From contig DJBN01000022.1 in the NCBI GenBank assembly GCA_002430075.1, positions 1,240-16,239 of the forward strand: a stretch of 15,000 bases of DNA, in the 5' to 3' direction. The number at the start of each line of letters is the position of its first letter. The stretch's first letter is position 1. The notes under the pieces were generated by a model that searched no databases, had not been told where the DNA came from, and was given only the letters and a program-made list of their open reading frames with translations. Shown here in pieces: positions 1 to 5,318 of the stretch. The position numbers and the translations under genes were made by a program. Source of the stretch: Actinobacteria bacterium UBA5975. Its GTDB lineage: Bacteria; Actinomycetota; Actinomycetes; Nanopelagicales; Nanopelagicaceae.

Positions 1-981
1 GGCCAGATTATTGGCACAGCTATTGGGGCAGGGACTGCCCTATTAACCGTTGCAATATTTGATTTTGGTTTCTTAGCAATTGCTACAACTATTATTTTCT
101 GCGCAGTCGTAGCAAGAGCGCTACATCTTGGCGAAGTAGCCTCGGTAAATGTTCCCGTAACCGCTCTGATTGTTCTTGGAGCAGGTATATCCCAAAGCAC
201 AGCTACACATCGCTTAGCCTCAACGCTTGTTGGTGCATCGGTAGCTATAGTTTTCTCTTATTTTTCTCATCCAAGTACTCCATTTGTTCGTGCACGCATT
301 CAGATTCGAAGTGTCTCCGAAAAGGCAGCAGCGTTATTGGCGGAGATGTCCGAAGGTGTTGCCGCAAGATATACCCAGAAGGATGCTGGACAGTGGTTGG
401 CGAAAGCTAGGATATTAATTGAAGATGTTCCTTCTATCCGTGCTCAATCTGTTGAGGCCCGTAGCCACTCACGGTGGTTTTCATATTCAGAAAAGGCATC
501 TGCTGAGAAGATCTATTTTGAAGGAATTGCGGTTGAGCACACCCTGATTCAGGTTCGAACAATTGCCCGCATCCTCTTTGACTCAATTGTTGATGGGGGA
601 ATAGCAGATTCCACCAAGAAAGAGATTGCAGTAGCACTCTCCGCAGCAAGCTATGCAATTTCAGCTCATATTGATTTACCAGATGACATCAGTGACTTTG
701 ACTCAACACCCACTGATGATGCACGTCAGGCGGGGCTGAATTTGGCACATACTTTGATCAAAGAAGGCAATGGTGTCGACATTGAACAGATCGTTCGCGG
801 CCTTTCAATCGTTGCCCAAATCGGGATCATTGCTGACTCACTCGACCTCAATTCACCGGCCCTCAAAGAAGTCATCACGCCGGATGAACCTGCTCGGGCT
901 AAAGTGCTGGAAGTTTCACCTCTAGAACAGTCAGCTAATCTTCGGCGCCGACTTGGCAAAGGGTTGAAAAAGCCTCACTAA
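1..981 (+). CDS. Aromatic acid exporter / FUSC-family membrane protein (5' end missing)
   Basis: The reading frame is open from base 1 to a TAA stop at 979-981, giving 326 residues of a protein whose start lies outside the window. The first ~95 residues are hydrophobic and Gly/Ala-rich, with about four membrane segments separated by short loops, including a G-Q-I-I-G-T-A-I-G-A-G stretch and a segment ending F-S-Y-F-S-H-P. This pattern, followed by a ~220-residue soluble, mostly helical C-terminal domain, is typical of the FUSC/ArAE (DUF939-like) family. Characterised members export aromatic carboxylic acids, but the substrate cannot be read from the sequence here. The internal TTG at 337 is not a credible start because the transmembrane part lies upstream in the same frame. 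There is no obvious terminator before the next promoter at ~1007. Family assignment is moderately sure; function is inference. Confidence 0.7.
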   Translation, partial: GQIIGTAIGAGTALLTVAIFDFGFLAIATTIIFCAVVARALHLGEVASVNVPVTALIVLGAGISQSTATHRLASTLVGASVAIVFSYFSHPSTPFVRARIQIRSVSEKAAALLAEMSEGVAARYTQKDAGQWLAKARILIEDVPSIRAQSVEARSHSRWFSYSEKASAEKIYFEGIAVEHTLIQVRTIARILFDSIVDGGIADSTKKEIAVALSAASYAISAHIDLPDDISDFDSTPTDDARQAGLNLAHTLIKEGNGVDIEQIVRGLSIVAQIGIIADSLDLNSPALKEVITPDEPARAKVLEVSPLEQSANLRRRLGKGLKKPH

Positions 982-1006
982 CCCAACCACACGCCAAATA
1001 CCGGTA

Positions 1007-1037
1007 TTGACCTATACCCTAGGGGGTATGTTATATT
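1007..1037 (+). promoter_or_regulatory. Promoter with CsoR/CstR-type operator in the spacer
   Basis: A -35-like TTGACC (1007-1012) and a -10-like TATATT (1032-1037) are 19 bp apart. Between them lies the inverted repeat ATACCC-TAGG-GGGTAT (1014-1029), with perfect 6-bp arms and a C/G-rich core. A/T-rich ends flanking C-run/G-run arms are the known hallmark of CsoR/CstR-family operators. The gene for such a regulator begins 159 bp downstream, so an autoregulated repressor blocking polymerase is the natural reading. The boxes and palindrome are seen directly; binding is inferred. Confidence 0.65.
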
Positions 1038-1068
1038 CAGGGCACTACGGAGTTAAAAGGAGTACCAA

Positions 1069-1185
1069 ATGTGTTCACGAATTGAATGTAATCTTTGCAA
1101 GAAGTACACATGGTCTGGCTGTGGCGAACATGTAGATCAGGCGCTAGCCGGCCTCAACCAAGATCAAATTTGTCAGTGTGGTTAA
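1069..1185 (+). CDS. Small cysteine-rich protein A (38 aa, uncharacterised)
   Basis: ATG at 1069 is preceded by an AAAGGAG ribosome-binding site (1056-1062). The product has 38 residues with Cys at positions 2, 7, 10, 18, 35 and 37 and His at 21, in the pattern MC-x4-C-x2-C-x4-W-x2-GCG-x-H-x13-C-x-C. It aligns without gaps to the 55-aa protein encoded at 1894-2061: all of C2, C7, C10, T14-W15, G17-C18-G19, H21, A25-L26 and C35 are shared. No signal peptide or membrane segment is visible. The Cys/His spacing suggests a small zinc- or thiol-chemistry domain, but I do not recognise a named function. It is the first gene behind the CsoR-type operator, and only 2 bp separate its stop from the regulator ATG, so co-expression is very likely. 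The intact RBS and a conserved paralogue in the same operon argue that it is real. Confidence 0.75.
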   Translation: MCSRIECNLCKKYTWSGCGEHVDQALAGLNQDQICQCG

Positions 1186-1187
1186 AG

Positions 1188-1475
1188 ATGGCTACAAAAA
1201 ATATTTCACATGTTCTGGGCGATGAAGATCAGATTGCTGCTATCTCCAAGCGTATAAAGCGTGCTCAAGGACAACTTGGCGCCGTTGCCAGAATGCTTGA
1301 AGAAGGTCGCAACTGCGATGAAATCGTGACTCAGATGTCAGCCGTTGCCAAAGCGGTAAATACAGCAGCGTTCACTCTCATTTCTGCAAGCCTTAAGGAA
1401 TGTCTGGTCGATGGGAAATCAAATACAGATGAAGTAACTGCTCAGCTACAAAAACTATTTTTAAGTCTGGCATAG
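1188..1475 (+). CDS. CsoR-superfamily repressor, CstR-like (putative persulfide sensor)
   Basis: This is a 95-residue all-helical regulator of the CsoR/RcnR/FrmR superfamily (DUF156), with the typical DNA-contacting helix R-I-K-R-A-Q-G-Q-L at residues 22-30. I chose the ATG at 1188 (MATKN...) rather than the in-frame start at 1095, because 1095 lies inside the upstream small gene and family members are about 85-100 residues. The two key cysteines are C43 (in E-E-G-R-N-C) and C72 (in S-L-K-E-C), 29 residues apart as in CsoR and CstR. The copper-ligand histidine that copper-sensing CsoR carries four residues before the second Cys is Ser68 here. A Cys-Cys pair without that His is the pattern of CstR, which senses persulfides/sulfane sulfur. 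The rhodanese gene 7 bp downstream supports that reading. Family is confident; the CstR subtype is inference. A copper- or formaldehyde-sensing relative is the alternative. Confidence 0.85.
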   Translation: MATKNISHVLGDEDQIAAISKRIKRAQGQLGAVARMLEEGRNCDEIVTQMSAVAKAVNTAAFTLISASLKECLVDGKSNTDEVTAQLQKLFLSLA

Positions 1476-1482
1476 GAGAAAA

Positions 1483-1866
1483 ATGAAAAGACTATTTGCC
1501 GTAAGTGCAGTATTAGCCCTATTTCTCACGGGCTGTGGGTCTTCTACAGCAACAAAAATGGGCCCTTCAGAATTTCAAATGAAAGCCTCTGAAGCTGGAA
1601 TCGTGCTGCTGGATGTTCGCACATCGAGCGAGTTCAATGTTGGACACATTGCCAACGCAATCAATATCGATGTTGAGGGTATGACATTTGGTGGAGACGT
1701 TACTAAGTTGGATAAAACTGCAACATACGCGGTCTATTGCCAAAGTGACCGTCGATCGGGAATTGCGGTTGGAAAGATGAAAGAAGCTGGATTTACCAAT
1801 CTTTTCGAGCTTGATGGTGGCATCCTGGCATGGCAATCTGCTGGGTATCCAACCGTTGCCAATTGA
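1483..1866 (+). CDS. Rhodanese-domain lipoprotein (sulfurtransferase)
   Basis: The 127-residue product begins with a lipoprotein signal: Lys-Arg, a hydrophobic core, then the lipobox L-T-G-C with lipidated Cys18. It is therefore predicted to be anchored on the outer face of the membrane. Residues ~27-125 form a single rhodanese domain with the conserved L-L-D-V-R-T-x2-E-F (42-51), G-H-I-x-N-A-I-N (54-61) and the active-site loop C-Q-S-D-R-R-S starting at Cys86. The C-terminal G-G-I-x-A-W is also present. Rhodaneses transfer sulfane sulfur through a Cys persulfide. The RBS AGGAG overlaps the stop codon of the upstream regulator, so the two are translationally close. The presence of a rhodanese beside a CstR-like repressor matches known persulfide-detoxification operons. 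Domain and active Cys are seen directly; the physiological sulfur donor is unknown. Confidence 0.9.
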   Translation: MKRLFAVSAVLALFLTGCGSSTATKMGPSEFQMKASEAGIVLLDVRTSSEFNVGHIANAINIDVEGMTFGGDVTKLDKTATYAVYCQSDRRSGIAVGKMKEAGFTNLFELDGGILAWQSAGYPTVAN

Positions 1867-1893
1867 TTTAGATTAAAACTAAGGAGAAGAAAA

Positions 1894-2061
1894 ATGTGTC
1901 ACAAGACGAAATGCCGTAAGTGTGGAAAACCAACATGGGCAGGATGTGGAAATCACATCGAAACCGCTCTGAAGGGCGTGAGCAAATCTGATCGTTGCCA
2001 AGGCCACCAGAGCGATCCCAAGGAACCTGGGCTCTTCTCTAGAATCTTCGGTAAGAAGTAA
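1894..2061 (+). CDS. Small cysteine-rich protein B (55 aa, uncharacterised)
   Basis: ATG at 1894 sits 7 bp after an AAGGAGA ribosome-binding site. The 55-residue product shows the same motif as the 38-aa protein at 1069-1185: C2, C7, C10, T14-W15, G17-C18-G19, H21, A25-L26 and C35. In place of the last C-x-C of protein A it has C35-Q-G-H38. It then adds a ~17-residue basic tail ending L-F-S-R-I-F-G-K-K. No signal peptide is visible, so it is probably cytoplasmic. The two small proteins look like paralogues flanking the regulator and rhodanese genes. Metal binding or sulfur carriage via the Cys/His set is a reasonable guess; no function is claimed. A terminator-like hairpin follows at 2065-2086. 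Confidence 0.75.
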   Translation: MCHKTKCRKCGKPTWAGCGNHIETALKGVSKSDRCQGHQSDPKEPGLFSRIFGKK

Positions 2062-2064
2062 ATG

Positions 2065-2095
2065 GCTCTTTATCAATATAAAGAGCGAAGAGTTT
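2065..2095 (+). terminator. Terminator-like hairpin ending the rhodanese cassette
   Basis: A perfect 9-bp stem GCTCTTTAT / ATAAAGAGC (2065-2073 with 2078-2086) closes on a CAAT tetraloop just after the last cassette gene. The downstream T-run is weak (GAAGAGTTTT), so termination may be partial. Confidence 0.5.
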
Positions 2096-2124
2096 TGAGT
2101 AGATTCAATTAACGCAACTGTAAG
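2095..2124 (+). promoter_or_regulatory. Putative promoter of the quinone-oxidoreductase-like gene
   Basis: A -35-like TTGAGT and a -10-like TGTAAG are separated by 18 bp, about 50 bp before the ATG at 2174. Both boxes match only four of six consensus bases, so this is tentative. Two direct copies of CTCAGGT (2133-2139 and 2151-2157) lie between it and the gene and could be a regulator site. Confidence 0.3.
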
Positions 2125-2173
2125 CAAAAATCCTCAGGTTATTCGATTTTCTCAGGTGGGATAAGGTTTAGAC

Positions 2174-3121
2174 ATGAAAGCTATTCAAATAACTGCCTTC
2201 GGTGGCCCAGAAGTGATGAATTATGTAGATTTGCCAGAGCCTGTTGCTGGTGGCGATGAAGTAGTCCTAGATATAACTGCAGTCGGCATCAATTACGCAG
2301 ATACTCATCAGACTGAGAATAGTTATTTATCCCCGCAAACTCTTCCGATGATTCCAGGTATCGAGGCAGTTGGAACACATGGTGGCAAACGTTATTTAGC
2401 GAGTGTTTCTTCAGGCGGATATGCGCAGAAAGCTGTTGCACATAAATCTGCTCTTTTCCCAATTCCAGATTCAGTCTCAGACCAACAAGCGCTCTGCATG
2501 TTGGTACAGGGAGCAACGGCCTGGCACCTTCTTAAAACGATGGGCAATCTTCGCCACGGTCAATCGGTTGTTGTTCATGCAGCGGCAGGCGGTGTCGGAA
2601 CAATTGCAATTCAACTAGCAAAAATGTGGGGTGCAAAAGTCATTGCGGTAACTTCATCTGATTCAAAAGCGCAACTTGCAAAGTCTCTGGGTGCTGATCT
2701 GCTGGTAGATGCAAATTCAGGGGATTTAACGAAAGATCTTCGCGATGCTAACGGTGGTAAAGGCGTGGATTTAGTTCTTGAAATGGTTGGAGGTCACACC
2801 TTTGACCACAGCCTTGAATCACTCGGTGCATTCGGCAAAATAATTACTTTCGGAATGGCATCTCGAACTGCGCCAACTCCTATTCACCCAGGTTCACTGA
2901 TGCATGGCTCAAAAACTGTTTCGGGCTTCTGGCTAGCCAATTGCTTTGGAAGCAAAGAGATGTTGGCCGATGTTATTGCAGAACTTTTTCAATTAGTTAC
3001 TGATGGAAAACTCAAGCCAGTTATCGGCGCAACTTTTCCATTGAGCCAAGCAGCTGATGCGCATCGCTCAATGCTTGCTCGTGAATCAACCGGCAAAATT
3101 GCCCTTGATCCTGTGCGGTAA
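2174..3121 (+). CDS. Zinc-independent quinone oxidoreductase-like MDR protein
   Basis: The 315-residue protein belongs to the medium-chain dehydrogenase/reductase superfamily, quinone-reductase branch. Residues 1-115 form the GroES-like catalytic domain, with the characteristic M-K-A-I...G-G-P-E-V start and V-G-I-N-Y-A-D at 37-43. Residues ~120-255 form the Rossmann fold with the nucleotide-binding A-A-A-G-G-V-G-T (136-143). The Cys/His zinc ligands of alcohol dehydrogenases are absent, as is usual for NADPH:quinone reductases of the QOR type. It is slightly shorter than the usual ~325 residues. The likely reaction is NADPH-dependent reduction of quinones or related enones in the cytoplasm; the substrate is not deducible. 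It appears to be monocistronic, lying between the rhodanese cassette and tRNA-Thr. Confidence 0.85.
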   Translation: MKAIQITAFGGPEVMNYVDLPEPVAGGDEVVLDITAVGINYADTHQTENSYLSPQTLPMIPGIEAVGTHGGKRYLASVSSGGYAQKAVAHKSALFPIPDSVSDQQALCMLVQGATAWHLLKTMGNLRHGQSVVVHAAAGGVGTIAIQLAKMWGAKVIAVTSSDSKAQLAKSLGADLLVDANSGDLTKDLRDANGGKGVDLVLEMVGGHTFDHSLESLGAFGKIITFGMASRTAPTPIHPGSLMHGSKTVSGFWLANCFGSKEMLADVIAELFQLVTDGKLKPVIGATFPLSQAADAHRSMLARESTGKIALDPVR

Positions 3122-3155
3122 TTTGAGCTAATTTTTCACTTTAGCCCTTAAGCCC

Positions 3156-3161
3156 TAGACT
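3156..3161 (+). promoter_or_regulatory. Possible -10 element for tRNA-Thr
   Basis: TAGACT lies about 15 bp before the tRNA 5' end, a suitable distance for a -10 box. No convincing -35 box is visible upstream. Low confidence. Confidence 0.25.
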
Positions 3162-3176
3162 CCTCTCTCTACCACT

Positions 3177-3249
3177 GCCCCCCTAGCTCAGTCGGTAGAG
3201 CGTTTCCATGGTAAGGAAAAGGTCACCAGTTCGATTCTGGTGGGGGGCT
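3177..3249 (+). tRNA. tRNA-Thr (anticodon GGT)
   Basis: The full cloverleaf can be folded. The acceptor stem GCCCCCC pairs with GGGGGGC. The D-arm is GCTC/GAGC. The anticodon stem TTTCC/GGAAA has loop ATGGTAA (anticodon GGT, reading ACC/ACU). The T-stem ACCAG/CTGGT has loop TTCGATT. The discriminator base is T and no CCA is encoded. Confidence 0.95.
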
Positions 3250-3308
3250 CGCAGGTAAAAATTAAATAGACAATTAAATAATTACTACAAAAGTTTGTTC
3301 CATCCCTT

Positions 3309-3382
3309 GGCGGGGTAGCTCAGCTTGGTAGAGCAAGCGGCTCATAATCGCTGTGTCGTGGGTTCAAATCCCGCCTCCGCTA
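3309..3382 (+). tRNA. tRNA-Met (anticodon CAT, elongator type)
   Basis: Acceptor GGCGGGG pairs with CTCCGCT (including G1-U72 and a G-U at position 6). The D-arm is GCTC/GAGC. The anticodon stem AGCGG/TCGCT has loop CTCATAA, and the T-arm GTGGG/CCCGC has loop TTCAAAT. The initiator-specific GGG/CCC anticodon-stem pairs are missing, which points to elongator Met. The acceptor sequence matches what I recall for actinobacterial elongator tRNA-Met rather than the CAT-anticodon tRNA-Ile. CCA is not encoded. Confidence 0.93.
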
Positions 3383-3470
3383 CTACAAACGCGTACGAAG
3401 GTATGCGTGGATTTCACCTATAAAGGCGCTTCAGGTAATCTAAGCGGCTCAACCACGAAGGAGTAAGACC

Positions 3471-3641
3471 ATGGCAAGTAAGAGCTCGGACGTACGTCCA
3501 AAAATCACCATGGCATGCGTGGATTGCAAAGAGCGTAACTACATCACTAAGAAGAACCGCCGCAACGATCCAGACCGCATGGAACTCAAGAAGTTCTGTC
3601 CACGTTGCAAGTCATCAACTCTTCACCGCGAAACCCGCTAA
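3471..3641 (+). CDS. rpmG: 50S ribosomal protein L33
   Basis: The ATG at 3471 follows a GAAGGAG ribosome-binding site. The 56-residue basic product has the L33 pattern: T-M-A-C-x2-C (Cys16, Cys19), [11 protein letters not shown], and L-K-K-F-C-P-R-C (Cys43, Cys46), ending H-R-E-T-R. All four zinc-ribbon cysteines are present, so this is the zinc-binding (C+) form. It lies 88 bp after tRNA-Met and its TAA stop shares one base with the ATG of the HadA-like gene. That proximity suggests co-transcription, matching the actinobacterial rpmG-hadA-hadB order. Confidence 0.95.
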   Translation: MASKSSDVRPKITMACVDCKERNYITKKNRRNDPDRMELKKFCPRCKSSTLHRETR

Positions 3642-4030
3642 TGCTGAGTCCCGATTCTGTCGGGCGTACCTTTCCAGGTACAGATCCAATTATCGTTTCT
3701 CAAGCTGACATAGATGCCTTCTGCGCCGTCATTGGTGATACAGATACAACCATTGCGCCACCAACATTTACCATTCGGGCAACTCTTGCTCAATTTGAAG
3801 AGATATTAACTCGACCAGAAGTAGGACTCGATTGGTCACGTTTAGTACATGGAGATCAAAAATTTGAAATATTTACGCCAGTAAAAGCAGGAGATGAATT
3901 TTTTTGCACAGCGACAATCGAGTCTTACCGTGTGGCTGCTGGAAATGAGATTGTTTCTGTTCGCTCGGATCTTCATAAAGGTTCAGAGCTTGCGGTCTCA
4001 GCCTGGTCGACGCTGGTCGTGCGAGCATGA
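3641..4030 (+). CDS. hadA: HadA-like (3R)-hydroxyacyl-thioester dehydratase subunit
   Basis: I place the start at ATG 3641, overlapping the rpmG stop (TAATG), rather than at the in-frame upstream TTG inside rpmG; this gives 129 residues. The sequence shows the MaoC-N / FAS1-type dehydratase fold of the HadA family (formerly UPF0336). Features are an N-terminal V-G-R-T-F-P, the A-P-P-T-F central helix (40-44), and V-H-G-D-Q-K-F-E-I-F-x-P-V-K-A-G-D in the second half. HadA proteins lack the catalytic pair and bind the acyl chain; activity resides in the partner HadB, whose gene overlaps by ATGA. In mycobacteria the HadAB complex dehydrates 3-hydroxyacyl-ACP in type II fatty acid synthesis. In a lineage probably without mycolic acids the substrate may be a different acyl chain. 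Confidence 0.85.
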   Translation: MLSPDSVGRTFPGTDPIIVSQADIDAFCAVIGDTDTTIAPPTFTIRATLAQFEEILTRPEVGLDWSRLVHGDQKFEIFTPVKAGDEFFCTATIESYRVAAGNEIVSVRSDLHKGSELAVSAWSTLVVRA

Positions 4031-4422
4031 TTGAGGCAGGCGCAGTTCTTGGCGAGCAAGTTTTCTACCTAGATAGAGCTTTATTAAAGCAATATGCCGA
4101 TGCATCAGGTGATCAAAACCCAATCCACCAAAATGAAGAGTTTGCGATCTCAGTAGGACTTCCAAATGTCATTGCACACGGAATGCTCACTATGGCTCTC
4201 GTTGGAAAGTATGTCTCAGATTTTGCAGGGGGTTCTGCGCAGGTGCGCGAATTCAGCGCCAGATTTATTAAGCCAGTAATTGTTCCTGCGGGCCAAAGAG
4301 TTGATCTCACAGTAACTGCCACAGTCTCTGAAGTCCTGGACGATAGAATTGCCCTGTCACTGACTGCCACATCAGGCGGAATTAAGGTACTAGGAATGGC
4401 AAAGGCGGTAGTACGAAGGTGA
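4027..4422 (+). CDS. hadB: HadB-like (3R)-hydroxyacyl-ACP dehydratase, MaoC family
   Basis: The 131-residue product is a hot-dog-fold R-hydratase. The hydratase-2 motif is intact: A-S-G-D-Q-N-P-I-H at 26-34 gives the catalytic Asp29/His34 pair, followed by G-L-P-N-V-I-A-H-G-M-L-T-M (44-56). The start ATG overlaps the hadA stop (ATGA), indicating translational coupling of the two subunits. Its own TGA overlaps the GTG start of the next gene. It is expected to act in the cytoplasm on 3-hydroxyacyl thioesters. I see no separate hadC gene, which is present in mycobacteria but not in most other actinobacteria. Confidence 0.88.
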   Translation: MIEAGAVLGEQVFYLDRALLKQYADASGDQNPIHQNEEFAISVGLPNVIAHGMLTMALVGKYVSDFAGGSAQVREFSARFIKPVIVPAGQRVDLTVTATVSEVLDDRIALSLTATSGGIKVLGMAKAVVRR

Positions 4423-5309
4423 GTGCACCAGATTCAGTGCATGAACTTGCACTCGCAAGACAAGCTGCCCGAGCGGATAAGAACTTCGCTCTTTCAGATC
4501 AACTTAGAGATGAGATTGCAGCCCTTGGTTTTGAAGTTGTTGATTTTGCTACAGGGTATGAACTACGCGCAAAGAAGCGCTTTCCTACTTATGAATCCAC
4601 CCGTGATATTCGGCCAATAAATTCTGGGAAGTATGAGATAACAGTTGCAATGATTGTCGAAGGCTTTCAAGATGATGCTGTTGCAACCATCAAGACGATT
4701 AAAGAGCACAGCCAATGTGCAATTGCAGTATTAGTTATTGGCGAACCTGGTCCACTTCTAAACGAACTTGATTCTCGAACATCGCTAGTTCAACTGACTG
4801 AAAACTTTGGTTGGGGTGAAAACGCTAATGCGTTACTTCGCAACGTAACCAGCGATTACATCGTGATTATGGATCCTTCAACTCGCTTTACAGGAGATGC
4901 CATTGCACCAGTTTTAGCCAAACTTCAAGCGCGTGAATTTGTCGCGGTGGGCTGGCGCGGTGGACTCATCAATCTCGAAGATGAATGGCGTAGCGTGGAC
5001 GATAAAGGGGTGGGTGAAGTTGATGTCCTATTTAGCTACTTCTTCGCCATGCACAGAGAAGATGCCCTAGCTACACGAGGTTTTAGTAACCGCGCCCTTT
5101 ACTATCGCAATGCGGATATTGAGTTCTCGCTTATCTTGCGTCATTCCAATGGTCGCTTACTACAGATGGAATTACCTCTCGAACAAGGTCGCCACCACGG
5201 TTATTATGATACGGATTCTGAATATCGTGAAGCCCAATCCAAGAAGAATTACGACCGCATCCTTGAACGATTTAGAGGCAAGACTGCAATATTAAGCCCA
5301 CGCAGGTAG
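4419..5309 (+). CDS. CysRS-C-terminal-like segment fused to a GT2-like glycosyltransferase domain
   Basis: The start is GTG at 4419, overlapping the hadB stop as GTGA; the product has 296 residues. Residues ~8-50 strongly resemble the extreme C-terminal helical segment of cysteinyl-tRNA synthetase, the A-R-x2-K-x-(F/W)-x2-(A/S)-D-x-(I/L)-R-D-x-(I/L)-x2-(L/M)-G pattern, here KNFALSDQLRDEIAALGF. From about residue 73 a GT-A, family-2-like fold begins: E-I-T-V-A-M-I-V, then G-W-G-E-N-A-N-A-L-L-R (131-141) and Y-I-V-I-M-D-P-S-T (147-155), where D-P-S stands in for the usual DXD metal site. No membrane segments are present. It lies 9 bp before murB, so a cell-envelope role is possible. The sugar donor and even catalytic activity are uncertain; the CysRS likeness may mark an RNA-binding or dimerisation helix. 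Confidence 0.65.
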   Translation: MSAPDSVHELALARQAARADKNFALSDQLRDEIAALGFEVVDFATGYELRAKKRFPTYESTRDIRPINSGKYEITVAMIVEGFQDDAVATIKTIKEHSQCAIAVLVIGEPGPLLNELDSRTSLVQLTENFGWGENANALLRNVTSDYIVIMDPSTRFTGDAIAPVLAKLQAREFVAVGWRGGLINLEDEWRSVDDKGVGEVDVLFSYFFAMHREDALATRGFSNRALYYRNADIEFSLILRHSNGRLLQMELPLEQGRHHGYYDTDSEYREAQSKKNYDRILERFRGKTAILSPRR

Positions 5310-5318
5310 CCTTAGAAC

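Noticed and set aside
1095..1187. Longer N-terminus for the CsoR-family regulator
   Set aside because: The extension overlaps the upstream small Cys-rich gene in another frame and would make the protein longer than the family norm.
3309..3382. tRNA-Met considered as initiator tRNA or as lysidine-type tRNA-Ile(CAT)
   Set aside because: It lacks the GGG/CCC anticodon-stem pairs and C1-A72 mismatch of initiators, and the acceptor sequence fits actinobacterial elongator Met.
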